A stretch of 59,297 bases of DNA from Loki-b32 sp048941605 (GCA_048941605.1 JBHLNL010000005.1:1-59297), one strand, 5' to 3'; counted from the first letter of the stretch, positions 35,172 to 45,269 are shown. Notes: generated from the sequence alone by a model not told the origin. Program-made: numbers and translations.

Positions 35172-36542
35172 CTATTTTTCTGACAAGTTTTTTAAAGTGA
35201 TAAAAGCACTTCCAATCTGAACACGAACTAATTTTTGGATGGATATAACTTCATATTTGATACCATTTAGTAATTTATTGATTTTTTTTTGAATCCATTG
35301 TTCCAATTCGCCTTGAATTTCAGTAATCTCCGCTTGATTTTCTGGGTGATTCGATTTAGCTTCTTCACATAATCTTGCAATCATCGATATCATCAATAAA
35401 CTCCTTATATATCTACGCGAGACATTTGAATCAAATGCTTGAGCAACAGTTGCTTTTCCATCATACATAGAGGAAGTTTTGATCTCGAAAAGAGAAGTAT
35501 CAATATTCGGACGTGTAATCTTAATATAATCATCTACAGCAGTATATATCCTTGTAGATTTATCACAAAATTTCCTAATTTTATTAAAAATTCTCTTAGC
35601 ATGTTTATAGTTGTTTTTATTGTATTCCATTAATTGGAGAAGGACATCTCTTCTCTCAAATTCACTTAAGGAAATATCTCCTATTGATCTATGAGTGAAA
35701 TAAGGTAATTCACAAACTAGAGTAAAACTGTCTTCATTGATACTAGTGTTAAGATAATCCCATGAAGAATTACCACATTTTATAAATTCTTGAGGATTCT
35801 CTACACCTTTAGCTTCAATAAAATCATACATCTCTTGAATGCCACCGTTTTGGAATATAGCCTCGTGTAGAGTTTTCCTAAACTCTAACTCCGGTTCTCC
35901 AAGATGTAATGGTAATCCTTCTTTTTTAACAAATTCAGTAAGATCAACAAATAAATTTCCAACTTCACGAGTAACATAGAAATATACACCACAAAAATCC
36001 CAATTATGAAGGCTATACATGAATTTTGGCTTTAATTCATTTATTAAACGCATTAAAGCTTTAGTCTCAGGCAATGGGGTGTCCCATATAAGCTTTTTAT
36101 ATTTAATTGGAAATGACCATTCAACTTGGTCAGATTGAGAACACCTATAAAAATATTTGGCATATTTTATAGGATCGAAATCTCCTTTAAACCAACCTTC
36201 ATTCAATATAGCTCCATCTATATCTATTGCTTTAATCAAATACCACGTATAATCAAGCTCTTTTGTAAATTCAGGATTTTCAGCTAAGAATTGTGATAAG
36301 AACTCCAAACTCATGCTCCCAATTGGTTCATTGGGATGTGGAAATCCAAAAAGAAGGGCATTTTTCTTTCCTTCTCCAATTTTTAAGCAATATATCGTTC
36401 TTCCTTCTCCCGATTTACCAATTTCTATCAACTCTACATTTTCAAACTTCTTTGCTAACTTTTTACTGGAGTCATCTAATTCTACAACTCTCATAAATTC
36501 TTTATAGTTTGGGATTTGGTTTAAGATTTCATTAAGTTCCAT
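35172..36542 (-). CDS. M14-family zinc carboxypeptidase-like protein
   Basis: The product has 456 residues. Zinc ligands of M14 peptidases are recognisable: HPNE (about 67-70) and the His in SLHNWD (about 178). A candidate catalytic Glu sits in LVCELPY (about 270). The region IGKSGEGRTIYCLKIGEG and FGFPHPNEPIG matches the family start. The last 150 residues are helical and not part of the standard domain. There is no signal peptide, so it is probably intracellular. Substrate is unknown. Confidence 0.83.
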   Translation of the reverse strand: MELNEILNQIPNYKEFMRVVELDDSSKKLAKKFENVELIEIGKSGEGRTIYCLKIGEGKKNALLFGFPHPNEPIGSMSLEFLSQFLAENPEFTKELDYTWYLIKAIDIDGAILNEGWFKGDFDPIKYAKYFYRCSQSDQVEWSFPIKYKKLIWDTPLPETKALMRLINELKPKFMYSLHNWDFCGVYFYVTREVGNLFVDLTEFVKKEGLPLHLGEPELEFRKTLHEAIFQNGGIQEMYDFIEAKGVENPQEFIKCGNSSWDYLNTSINEDSFTLVCELPYFTHRSIGDISLSEFERRDVLLQLMEYNKNNYKHAKRIFNKIRKFCDKSTRIYTAVDDYIKITRPNIDTSLFEIKTSSMYDGKATVAQAFDSNVSRRYIRSLLMISMIARLCEEAKSNHPENQAEITEIQGELEQWIQKKINKLLNGIKYEVISIQKLVRVQIGSAFITLKNLSEK

Positions 36543-36674
36543 TATATTCGCCCTAAAAATTGAGTAAATTTCAATTATTAGTCTTATAAAGATTTAATAT
36601 TTTTTTGTTTATAAAGCTGTTTTATACGAGCTGACAAGCTATACTTTTAATAGAGTATAAAATTTAATTTATTT

Positions 36675-37037
36675 ATGTTAAAAAAGAATTATAAAGAAGT
36701 TGAAGAAACCGAAGCTGTACTAGCTGATGGGACAAAGGTAAATGGGATTTACATTAGATGGCTAATTGATGAAAAATTAGGTGCAAATAACTTTGCAATG
36801 AGACGAATTGAGGTTAAACGAGGGCAAAAGGTTCCTCTTCATAATCATCCAGAAGAACACGAAATTTATATCTTATCTGGAACTGGGAAATTTTATAATG
36901 AAGAGGGTAAAGTTGAGACCGCAAATGAAGGAGATTTTGTGTATATTCCTCCTAATGAAGAACATGGAATAGATAATATAGGTAAAGATAATTTAAGTTT
37001 TCTCTGTCTTATTCCATATTTAAAACAAAAAACTTAA
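36675..37037 (+). CDS. Single-domain cupin
   Basis: The product has 120 residues. Motif 1 PLHNHPEEHEIYILSGTGKF and motif 2 GDFVYIPPNEEHGIDN supply the three His and one Glu of a cupin metal site. Small cupins of this kind bind a metal and a sugar, small acid or similar ligand. It ends 5 bases before the convergent gyrA stop. Confidence 0.88.
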   Translation: MLKKNYKEVEETEAVLADGTKVNGIYIRWLIDEKLGANNFAMRRIEVKRGQKVPLHNHPEEHEIYILSGTGKFYNEEGKVETANEGDFVYIPPNEEHGIDNIGKDNLSFLCLIPYLKQKT

Positions 37038-37042
37038 TTGTT

Positions 37043-39481
37043 TTAACTCTCCTGTTCACACTTTCCAATTGCTACTACGAAATCATTCTCATATAATTTG
37101 ATTACTCTTACTCCCTTAGCAGTTCTGTGAGTAATTCGAATTGAATCAACGGGTACTCTTATCATTTGTCCTTGTTCTGTTCCAATTAATAAATCCATGT
37201 TTTTTGCAATTTTGGACGCAATAACTTTATCATCCTTTGCTTTATCTAAAGTGATATTTTTTACTCCTTTTGCGCCTCTTCCAGTTTTTCGATACTCTTT
37301 GACTAAAGTCCGTTGACCATATGCATTTTGTGTGAGTGTTAATATTATATCATCATCTGATACTAGAAGTGTGTCAATCACCTCATCGTTTTCTCTTAAT
37401 TCTGCTCCTTTTACTCCCATAGAATTACGACCTAATTCTCTCAATTCTGATTCATCAAATCTAATTGCATATCCCAGTTTAGTGGCAATAAAAATATCCT
37501 GAAGTTCATTGGAGAGCCTTCTTACACTTATTAATTCATCATCAGGTCTTAGTCTCTGCGCCCTTACTCCTGTGGTTCTAAATTTTGAAAACAATTTTAA
37601 TGGAGTCTTTTTAATAATTCCATTTTTTGTGGTCATAATAAGCATTTCATTAGTATTGAAATTATTTATTGCTATCATATCGGAGATATTTTCTCCTTTT
37701 TGTAATGGTATATAATTAATAATTGGTTTTCCCCGGGCAGTTCTTTTTTGTAAAGGAATGTCATAACACAGAATTGAATAAACCCTGCCTTTTGATGTAA
37801 ATACTAGAATTGTATCATGAGTGCTGCACACAAATAAATCAGTAATGAAATCTTCTTCACGTATAGTCATACTTTTTTTTCCACGCCCACCACGTCTTTG
37901 AGCTTGGTATTCTGCTAATGAAATTCTTTTTATATATTGATTTTTTGTGAAAATAACAATAGTAGTTTCTTTTTTTATTAAATCTTTCTTTTCAATTTCT
38001 TTAACTTCATGATGTTCAACCATTTTTATCTCAGTTTTCCTTTCGTCTCCGTACTTTTTAATTAATTCATTTAAATCCTTTTTGATTATATTTAAACGTA
38101 GTTTCTTTTGTTTCAGAATTTTATTGTATTTATTAATATCAGATTGTAGAGAAGTTTGTTCATCAACCAGTTTTTGTCGCTCTAAATTAGTTAATCGAGA
38201 CAATGGCATACTCAAAATAGCTTGCACTTGAATATCACTTAGGTTATAGGAGTCTATTAATTTAATTTTCGCTTCATTTGTATCTTTAGAACTCTTTATC
38301 AAATTTACTACATTATCAATATCATTTAATGCAATTAATAGTCCCTCAACTCTATGCAATCTTTCCTCTGCTTTTTTAAGAAGATACTCTGTTCTTTTAG
38401 TAATAATAATTAAACGATGTTCAACATATTCATTAATTATCTCTTTTAGATTGAGGATTTTTGGTTGTTTACCTTCATTAATTAGAACTAGGTTAGTTAT
38501 AGTAAAAGTAGTTAAAAGGCGAGTTCTTTTGAATAGAATATTCTTGACAATGGTTGGTTGGGCATTTTTAGATAAATCCAATACAATACGCATGCCTCTT
38601 CTATCAGATTCATCACGCAAATCTCGAACATCTTTAATGACTCCATCCTTAATTAATTTAGCAATAGATTCAATTAAATCTGTTTTATTTACTAAATATG
38701 GAATTTCTGTAATTATCAAACTATTTTTTTTGTCAGATGTTTCAGTTTCAATTTTTCCACTAATATTTATAGTTCCATTTCCAGTATGATATGCATTGTA
38801 GATTCCATTGGTATCTGTAATAATACCTCCAGTAGGAAAATCAGGACCTTTTATGATTTCCATTAATTCATCTATAGAAATGTCAGGTTCATCTATGGTT
38901 GCGATAATCGCATTACAAACTTCATTCAAATTGTGGGGTGCCATTGATGTTGCCATTCCCACTGCAATTCCTTTTGTTCCATTTAGCAAGATATTGGGAA
39001 GTTTAGCGGGTAAATATAAAGGTTCTGTAGTGCTATTATCAAAATTGGGTAGAAAATCTACAGTATCTTTATCAATATCTTCAATTAATTCATTAGAGAT
39101 TTGTGATAATCTCGCTTCAGTATATCTATAGGCTGCTGGAGGATCTCCATCGATCGATCCAAAATTCCCTTGTGGATGGATTAAAGGATATCTTAGAGAA
39201 AAATCTTGTCCCATCCTCACTAATGCGTTATAAACAGCCATATCACCATGAGGATGATAATTTCCTAATGTTTCACCTACAATTTTGGCGCATTTAACAT
39301 GAGAACTTGTATAATACCAATTATTAGCAGCCATCGCATAAATTATACGTCTATGAACAGGTTTTAAGCCATCTCTAACATCTGGAATGGCTCTTCCAAC
39401 GACCACACTCATAGCATAATCGATATAGCTGCTTTGCATCTCATCTTTTAATAAAATCTCTTCAATTTGTTCTGAAGTCAA
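37043..39481 (-). CDS. gyrA: DNA gyrase subunit A
   Basis: The product has 812 residues. The catalytic Tyr is in RYTEARLS (about residue 120). The helix-turn-helix region reads KPVHRRIIYAM, HPHGDMAVYNALVRM and PQGNFGSIDGD. The GyrA box QRRGGRG (about 530) and six beta-pinwheel blades follow, which separates it from ParC. With GyrB it introduces negative supercoils. The gene follows gyrB after 52 bases. Gyrase in archaea is of bacterial origin; this is a complete and apparently functional copy. Confidence 0.96.
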   Translation of the reverse strand: MTSEQIEEILLKDEMQSSYIDYAMSVVVGRAIPDVRDGLKPVHRRIIYAMAANNWYYTSSHVKCAKIVGETLGNYHPHGDMAVYNALVRMGQDFSLRYPLIHPQGNFGSIDGDPPAAYRYTEARLSQISNELIEDIDKDTVDFLPNFDNSTTEPLYLPAKLPNILLNGTKGIAVGMATSMAPHNLNEVCNAIIATIDEPDISIDELMEIIKGPDFPTGGIITDTNGIYNAYHTGNGTINISGKIETETSDKKNSLIITEIPYLVNKTDLIESIAKLIKDGVIKDVRDLRDESDRRGMRIVLDLSKNAQPTIVKNILFKRTRLLTTFTITNLVLINEGKQPKILNLKEIINEYVEHRLIIITKRTEYLLKKAEERLHRVEGLLIALNDIDNVVNLIKSSKDTNEAKIKLIDSYNLSDIQVQAILSMPLSRLTNLERQKLVDEQTSLQSDINKYNKILKQKKLRLNIIKKDLNELIKKYGDERKTEIKMVEHHEVKEIEKKDLIKKETTIVIFTKNQYIKRISLAEYQAQRRGGRGKKSMTIREEDFITDLFVCSTHDTILVFTSKGRVYSILCYDIPLQKRTARGKPIINYIPLQKGENISDMIAINNFNTNEMLIMTTKNGIIKKTPLKLFSKFRTTGVRAQRLRPDDELISVRRLSNELQDIFIATKLGYAIRFDESELRELGRNSMGVKGAELRENDEVIDTLLVSDDDIILTLTQNAYGQRTLVKEYRKTGRGAKGVKNITLDKAKDDKVIASKIAKNMDLLIGTEQGQMIRVPVDSIRITHRTAKGVRVIKLYENDFVVAIGKCEQES

Positions 39482-39533
39482 CTATAATCACTTTTTTGTT
39501 TTAAATTAGTATAATTAAATAAATAGGTCAGAA

Positions 39534-41558
39534 TTAAATATCTAAAGTTTTAACTTCATCAAAATTACTTATAATAAACTTTTTACGAGCTTTTACTTCC
39601 TTTCCCATCAATTTGGTAAAGATTAAGTCATTTTCAAGATAGTCTTCATAAGTAACCTTTTTCAGCCTTCTAGTTTCCTTATTCATAGTTGTCTCATAAA
39701 GTTCATCTGAGTTCATTTCACCTAAACCCTTAAATCTTTGGACTTTTAATGAATCGGTACTTTTCAATTTGTACTCACTTTTAATAGATTTAATAAGATT
39801 TTCTTTTTCTTCATCTGAATAAACATAATCTTTTTTCTTTTTATAAGAAACTTTATACAAAGGAGGTACAGCAATGTATAAATGGCCTTCATCTATTAAA
39901 GGTCTTAGATACCTAAAAAAGAAAGTAAGTAATAATGTTTCGATGTGATATCCATCAACATCAGCATCGCACATAATAATGGTCTTGTGATATCTCAGTT
40001 TACTTATATCAAAGCTTTCTTCAGTTTCCTCTCCATTTTCTTCTAGATCGCTATTTTTTCCGTTTGGTAGGCCTTCTTCTTGAAAGCCAACTCCTAAAGC
40101 TTTAATTATAGCTTGAATCTCATTATTTTGTAATACTTTATCTATTCTAGCCTTTTCAACATTGAGTATTTTACCTCTTATAGGAAGTATAGCTTGATAG
40201 GTCCTGTCTCTTCCTTGTTTTGCTGGTCCCCCTGCTGAATCACCTTCTACAATGAAAAGTTCTACTTTCGTTGGATCGTTCGATGAACAATCAGCTAATT
40301 TTCCTGGCATTCGAGCACTATCTAAAGCTGACTTTCTTCGAATGAGAGATCTTGCTTTTTGGGCTGCTTCTCTTGCTATTTTAGCATTAATTGTTTTTAA
40401 TACTATTTTTTTAGCCGTTTGGGGATGCTCTTCTAAATATTGAGTTAATCTATCAGTAACAATCTGACTTATGATTTGTCTGACTTCGGGATTCCCGAGT
40501 TTAATTTTTGTTTGACTTTCAAATTGAGGATCAGGAAGTTTAACAGAAATTACAGCAGATAATCCCTCTCTTGTATCTGCTCCACTTAATAAATGCCCTT
40601 TATATTTTTTTTCCATATAATTTTCTACATATGAATTAAAAATCCTTGTCAAAGCAGATTTAAATCCTGTTAGATGGACTCCACCTTCAATAGTATTGAT
40701 GGTATTGGCATATGATAAAATGTTTGTTTGATATCCTTGATTGTATTGCATAGCCAAATCACAAAGTACTGTTTCTCCATCCTCATTCTTCAAGGAATCA
40801 GATATATATATTATATCATTATGCAGTGGTTGTTTATCCTTATTCAGATATGAAATAAATTCTTTAATTCCTCCTTCGTAATGAAATTCTTCTTTCTCAT
40901 CGTTGAATTTATTATGAATTTCAAATCTAGTATGAGGTGTAAGAAATGCAAGCTCTCGCATTCTTGAAATTATTATATGATCATTAAAAATAGGTTCATT
41001 TAGCTCAAATTCAAAAATCTCTATATCAGGGTAAAATGTGATTTTAGTATAGGTTTCTTTTGATTTAATTTCTTTTACATCTGGCTCTGATGCTTTTTTT
41101 CCTTTAGAGAATTTTTGTTTATAACAATATCCATCTCGGCAAACCTCTACATCCATCCATTCTGTTAAAGCATTGACAACAGATAATCCTACTCCATGTA
41201 ATCCTCCAGAAATTTTATAACTTTTACTATCAAATTTCCCTCCTGAATGTAAGTACTCCATTATTACTTCAAGAGCAGGTTTTTTATATTCTGGGTGGAT
41301 ATCAATGGGTATACCTCGCCCATTATCGTATATTTGGACTGAATTATTCTTGTGAAGTATTACTTTTATCTCATCCGCGTACCCTCCCATCGCTTCGTCA
41401 ACAGAATTATCCAAAACTTCAAATATGAGATGATGGAGTCCAGTTTTACCTGTAGAACCAACATACATGGCTGGTCTCTTCCTAACTCCTTCCAGACCTT
41501 TCAAAACCTTAATATCATCTGCATCATAAGAATCCTGATTAGAGGGTTTATCAGCCAT
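39534..41558 (-). CDS. gyrB: DNA gyrase subunit B
   Basis: The product has 674 residues. The GHKL ATPase part has VLDNSVDEAMGGY, YDNGRGIPIDIHPE and GGLHGVGLSVVNAL. The TOPRIM part has VEGDSAGGPAKQGRDR (about 435-450) and DADVDGYHI. The length lies within the GyrB range without the 170-residue enterobacterial insertion. A 40-residue acidic insertion precedes KLRYHKTIIM. It heads a gyrB-gyrA operon. Confidence 0.96.
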   Translation of the reverse strand: MADKPSNQDSYDADDIKVLKGLEGVRKRPAMYVGSTGKTGLHHLIFEVLDNSVDEAMGGYADEIKVILHKNNSVQIYDNGRGIPIDIHPEYKKPALEVIMEYLHSGGKFDSKSYKISGGLHGVGLSVVNALTEWMDVEVCRDGYCYKQKFSKGKKASEPDVKEIKSKETYTKITFYPDIEIFEFELNEPIFNDHIIISRMRELAFLTPHTRFEIHNKFNDEKEEFHYEGGIKEFISYLNKDKQPLHNDIIYISDSLKNEDGETVLCDLAMQYNQGYQTNILSYANTINTIEGGVHLTGFKSALTRIFNSYVENYMEKKYKGHLLSGADTREGLSAVISVKLPDPQFESQTKIKLGNPEVRQIISQIVTDRLTQYLEEHPQTAKKIVLKTINAKIAREAAQKARSLIRRKSALDSARMPGKLADCSSNDPTKVELFIVEGDSAGGPAKQGRDRTYQAILPIRGKILNVEKARIDKVLQNNEIQAIIKALGVGFQEEGLPNGKNSDLEENGEETEESFDISKLRYHKTIIMCDADVDGYHIETLLLTFFFRYLRPLIDEGHLYIAVPPLYKVSYKKKKDYVYSDEEKENLIKSIKSEYKLKSTDSLKVQRFKGLGEMNSDELYETTMNKETRRLKKVTYEDYLENDLIFTKLMGKEVKARKKFIISNFDEVKTLDI

Positions 41559-41844
41559 GAGAGAACAAGCTTATATAGTTTAATTTGTTATCATAAAAAT
41601 ATTCAAAATACCACAATATTTTATCGATATACATATAAAATAAGGAAATTCACACATTTAAATATATGTGGACTTTTTCAACACTTTTTCAACATTCAGA
41701 AAGCAATTATCTTATTTATAATGAACCAAATAAAGCTTTTGAATTGTATAATGAAGAGAATATTATATTTGGTTTATGGTTTATTGGTTTTTAGGTTTTT
41801 AAGCTCTAATTTTAATCATATTTTTTATACAAAAAAATCGATTC
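41559..41844 (-). other. Region upstream of gyrB
   Basis: 286 AT-rich bases with no convincing frame. It probably holds the gyrB promoter; several TATA-like stretches prevent a firm choice. A G/T-rich run at about 41770-41801 has no fold I can support. Confidence 0.4.
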
Positions 41845-42030
41845 TTATCTGTTTTTTCGAATTTCCTTAACTGTTTTTACGGTTTTTACCGTTTTTATGC
41901 TCACATCATGAGTTTTGATTAATCTAAATATATTTAACATTGCTATTACTACTATAAAAAGAGATCGATTTATTCTATTTTTTGGTTCGCCTATATTTAA
42001 TTGAGAACTTAAATCTAAATTTAAATTAAG
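41845..42030 (-). pseudogene. 3' remnant of a second dihydropteroate synthase-like gene
   Basis: A minus-strand frame of about 60 codons aligns without gaps to the C-terminus of the intact neighbour. GEPKNRINRSL matches SDPEYRLNGTL, IKTHDV matches VRTHDV, and both end EIRKN plus one basic residue and stop. Earlier codons (LSSQLNI against GTTLGI) still align weakly, then similarity is lost. The barrel body and pterin site are gone, so this is a decayed tandem copy. A KTV triplet repeat within it produces the gtttttac DNA repeat seen at 41871-41896. Confidence 0.72.
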
Positions 42031-42085
42031 ACTAAAAAAGTAAAAATAAGTTAAATTTAAACAAAAGTAGAATATATGATAATTT

Positions 42086-42949
42086 TTATTTATTCTTTCT
42101 GATTTCTTCAGCCAGTTTTATAATTTCCAAAAGTTGATTATTCACATCATGAGTTCGGACAATATGAGCACCATTAAAAATAGCTATTGCTGTTGCAGAA
42201 AGCGTTCCATTTAATCTATATTCTGGATCAGAAATGCCTAGAGTTGTCCCTATAAATGATTTTCTTGAAATGGCGACTAAGATTGGTTTATTCAACTTTT
42301 TAAGTTTTTGAAGATTACCAATTATCTTTAAATCGTATATATGGGTTTTTTGTTCAATCCAATGGCCAATTCCAGGGTCTAAAATTATTTTGTTTGTATC
42401 ATAACCTTTTTTTTTTAATTTTGTAATAGTATTATTAAATTCTTCAATAATTTCCTTTATAGTACATAGATCTCCTGGAACTTTTTTGGAAGCCATAAGA
42501 ATAATTGGTAGATCTTCAGCGATAATAAAATCTGCTAAAGAAGAATCTGTCTTTAAGCAACTTACATCATTAATTATAATTTTTTTATTGGCTTCTTCAG
42601 CAGTATTAAATGCACTTTCAGCAACTCTGCGATATTGAGTGTCAACAGATATTATGACATTATCTGGAATGATTTCACATATATTTTCCATAGCATTATT
42701 CATCCGAATTACTTCATCTTCTATAGAAATTTTCTCTGACCATGGAGCAGTAGAACGTCCACCAATATCTAGAATCTGAGCCCCATTCTTTATCATTTTA
42801 GAAGCAGCATCTCTAATCTTCTCAGGTTCCACATAGACAGAACCCTTATAAAAAGATTCTGGGCTGAGATTAATAACTCCCATAACAACAGTTGGGAAAT
42901 GATCTCCGATTTCTAAAAAATCAAATAATTTAGTGTATATTTTCTTCAT
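42086..42949 (-). CDS. folP: Dihydropteroate synthase-like (pterin-binding) enzyme
   Basis: The product has 287 residues with a pterin-binding TIM barrel: MGVINLSPESFYKGS, GAQILDIGGRSTAPWS, ISVDTQYRRVAESA, INDVSCLK, ILDPGIGHW, ISRKSFIG and VRTHDV. Archaeal homologues take part in folate or tetrahydromethanopterin-type pterin synthesis. The substitution of Ser/Tyr in LSPESFYKG for the usual TPDSFSDG is typical of archaeal members. It is divergent from cofE with only 14 bases between the annotated starts. Confidence 0.88.
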   Translation of the reverse strand: MKKIYTKLFDFLEIGDHFPTVVMGVINLSPESFYKGSVYVEPEKIRDAASKMIKNGAQILDIGGRSTAPWSEKISIEDEVIRMNNAMENICEIIPDNVIISVDTQYRRVAESAFNTAEEANKKIIINDVSCLKTDSSLADFIIAEDLPIILMASKKVPGDLCTIKEIIEEFNNTITKLKKKGYDTNKIILDPGIGHWIEQKTHIYDLKIIGNLQKLKKLNKPILVAISRKSFIGTTLGISDPEYRLNGTLSATAIAIFNGAHIVRTHDVNNQLLEIIKLAEEIRKNK

Positions 42950-42963
42950 TATTTCTCTATAAA

Positions 42964-43791
42964 ATGAAAAAAATATATCAAATAAGTAGTATTCTATTAT
43001 GTGCTATGGAGTTATTTTCAATAAAGCTTCCTCTTATCAAAAAAAATGATCCTTTATTGGAGATTATTATTCAAAATATTAAGGATCAAGGAAAATCTTT
43101 AAATGATGGAGATATCATTGTTATTGCAGAAAAAGTAGTTGCTACATCTCAAGGAAGAGTGATTAAGTTAGCAGGAGTCAAAAATGTCTCGGAGCGAGCA
43201 AAAAAACTAGCAAAAACATATGATATGGATGAAAGATATGTTCAATTGATATTAAAAGAAGCATCAATGATTCTGGGAGGAATGAGACATGTAATCTTAG
43301 CAAAAGTTAACGATTTTCTTATAGCTAATGCTGGTATTGATCAATCTAATGCTGGTATTGGAAATGTTGTCCTTTTACCAAAAGATCTAAAGAAAGTTGT
43401 TTGGGATTATTGGAAAGAACTAAGAAAGGAATTTGGAATTAAAAATTTTGGAGTGATTATCGCAGATTCAAGAGTTCAACCTCTTAGAAAAGGGACAATA
43501 GGTATAGCAATAGCAACAGCGGGATTTGAGCCTATTGAAGATTTGCGTGGACATCCTGATCTGTTTAATAGACCTATGGAAATTACAATGAGAGCCATAT
43601 CAGATGATCTCGCGAGTGCTGCTCAATTTTTATTGAGTGAAGCAGACCAACAAACACCAGTTGTTATTATCAGAGATAGTGGAGTTCATTTTACAGAAAA
43701 TCCTCAGTTAACTCCTGAAATGGCTCCAGAAGAATGCCTATATATGAACATTTTCTCCAAATATCTTCTTAAAAAGCAAGAAGAAGATTAA
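42964..43791 (+). CDS. cofE: F420-0:L-glutamate (gamma-glutamyl) ligase
   Basis: The product has 275 residues from 42964. The CofE pattern is clear: DGDIIVIAEKVVATSQGRV, IANAGIDQSNAG, GVIIADSRVQPLRKGTIGIAIA, GFEPIEDLRGHPDLFNRPME, and PVVIIRDSG. It adds glutamates to F420-0 in F420 biosynthesis. Family members begin close to ELFSIKLPLIKK, so the ATG at 43006 (residue 15) is the likelier start and would leave a normal promoter space to the divergent gene. Confidence 0.92.
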   Translation: MKKIYQISSILLCAMELFSIKLPLIKKNDPLLEIIIQNIKDQGKSLNDGDIIVIAEKVVATSQGRVIKLAGVKNVSERAKKLAKTYDMDERYVQLILKEASMILGGMRHVILAKVNDFLIANAGIDQSNAGIGNVVLLPKDLKKVVWDYWKELRKEFGIKNFGVIIADSRVQPLRKGTIGIAIATAGFEPIEDLRGHPDLFNRPMEITMRAISDDLASAAQFLLSEADQQTPVVIIRDSGVHFTENPQLTPEMAPEECLYMNIFSKYLLKKQEED

Positions 43792-43832
43792 ATTTTAGAG
43801 GTTTTTAAATTATACCTTGAACGTGAAAAGAA

Positions 43833-44444
43833 ATGGACGATCTCTTACGATTAAAAAGATTTCAAGTTGATCCTGCGGCTAAAGTGCTTACAAGAGCTTT
43901 TGAAAATGATCCCTTATTTAATGCGTATTTCCCAGATCTTACTATAAGAGTTGAGCAAATTTATCATTTAATGAAATACTGTATACGATATTGTAGGAGA
44001 TTTGGTGAAGTTTATACAACATCACGCAAATTAGAGGGAATTGCTATATGGCAATTTGTGGATCCTGTTGAAGAACAAAAAGACAAACCAAGAAATTTAT
44101 TTGCGAAGTGGCTTTCTTTTAGATTAGAAGTTGCTTTAGGTAGAGCGGTGGAAAAGGTATATTCCATTTATGGTTATATGATTTCAATACAATATGAACT
44201 TGTACCTTTACCTCATTGGTATTTAATGATGATAGGGATTGATCCAGATTTTCAAGGGAAAGGATATGCAAGTAAATTGATTAAACCTATGCTTTCTCGG
44301 ATAGATAAAGAACAATTACAATGTTATCTTGATACTAACATTGAAAAAAATGAACCACTATATCAATATTTTGGTTTTAAAACCTTGAAGAAATATCAAA
44401 TTCCAAGAACTAATGTTATTAATTGGTCAATGGTAAGAGAATAG
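43833..44444 (+). CDS. GNAT family N-acetyltransferase
   Basis: The product has 203 residues. The acetyl-CoA-binding motif A is IGIDPDFQGKGYASKLIKPML (about 137-157), followed by CYLDTNIEKNEPLYQYFGFK. The N-terminal part AAKVLTRAFENDPLFNAYFPD resembles GNATs acting on small amines. It lies 41 bases after cofE. The substrate is unknown. Confidence 0.87.
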   Translation: MDDLLRLKRFQVDPAAKVLTRAFENDPLFNAYFPDLTIRVEQIYHLMKYCIRYCRRFGEVYTTSRKLEGIAIWQFVDPVEEQKDKPRNLFAKWLSFRLEVALGRAVEKVYSIYGYMISIQYELVPLPHWYLMMIGIDPDFQGKGYASKLIKPMLSRIDKEQLQCYLDTNIEKNEPLYQYFGFKTLKKYQIPRTNVINWSMVRE

Positions 44445-44498
44445 CGATTTAAAATTAATTATTGAATTACTAACTAAGAGTAAGTCAAAATTTTTTTA

Positions 44499-45269
44499 TT
44501 AATATTTAACATTACAAATAAAAATCTGACGCCTTGAATCAGAAGTATAAGGAGTTGAGTCAAAATCACCATATTTTGCTTTAATTTTAAATCCGTTATA
44601 TTTGAGTAAAGCATCTAACTCTTGTGGAAAAAATATTCTCAATTTCATTTCATTACTTTCACTAATAGTTTTATCTGCTATAGAATATGATAATCGCCAT
44701 AGGAGGACTTGATTAGCTTTATCATATTTAGTATTTTCACTAACTACTACTAAACCACGTCCATCAGGGTCTTGATATTCTGCGCTAGGGTAAAATTTTG
44801 ATGGATCTCTTACCAAAATATTCAGGTTAGGGTTAAATGCATCAAATATAAAACCCCCATTAGGTTTAAGATGCTTTTTTACACAGATTAGACACATTTC
44901 AACACTATCTAAATCTAATAACCAATTAAAAGCACACCCCGGCATCAAAATAAGATTAAATTTCTTGTTTAAATCAAAGTTAGTCATATCTGTTTCGATC
45001 CATTCTATGTTTACTCCAGTTTCCTTTGATTTTCTTCTTGCTTCTTTTAGCATTGTATTTAAAAAATCCAATCCAGTTATTTTAAACCCATTTTTTGCAA
45101 TTGGAATTGTCACCCTTCCTGTTCCACAGGCTAACTCAAGGATGTGATCTCCATATTCTTTTGCTTTGTTTATATAGAAAGGAATATCTTCAAATCGTTT
45201 CCTACTTCCAACTTTTGCATCATAATGGCGTCCATCAAGATATTCTAAAAGATCAATTTTTTTTTTCAT
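44499..45269 (-). CDS. Class I SAM-dependent methyltransferase
   Basis: The product has 256 residues. Motif I is ILELACGTGRVTIPIAKNG, followed by ITGLDFLNTMLKEAR and the motif IV-like LILMPGCAFNWLL, with a C-terminal FFPQELDALLKYNGFKIKAKYGDFD typical of small-molecule methyltransferases. The substrate cannot be told. Confidence 0.88.
   Translation of the reverse strand: MKKKIDLLEYLDGRHYDAKVGSRKRFEDIPFYINKAKEYGDHILELACGTGRVTIPIAKNGFKITGLDFLNTMLKEARRKSKETGVNIEWIETDMTNFDLNKKFNLILMPGCAFNWLLDLDSVEMCLICVKKHLKPNGGFIFDAFNPNLNILVRDPSKFYPSAEYQDPDGRGLVVVSENTKYDKANQVLLWRLSYSIADKTISESNEMKLRIFFPQELDALLKYNGFKIKAKYGDFDSTPYTSDSRRQIFICNVKY

Noticed and set aside
34332..36507. Short plus-strand ORFs within the GIFT and carboxypeptidase genes
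   Set aside because: They are antisense shadows without ribosome sites or recognisable domains.
38451..39297. Several plus-strand ORFs inside gyrA
   Set aside because: They are antisense to a conserved gene with full motifs and have no independent start signals.
41352..41870. 172-codon plus-strand ORF over the gyrB 5' end
   Set aside because: It lies antisense to the conserved gyrB N-terminus and continues into AT-rich spacer. Composition is Ile/Phe/Tyr-rich with no domain.
41871..41896. gtttttac tandem repeat as an iteron or origin element
   Set aside because: It is the coding trace of KTV triplets in the decayed dihydropteroate synthase copy.
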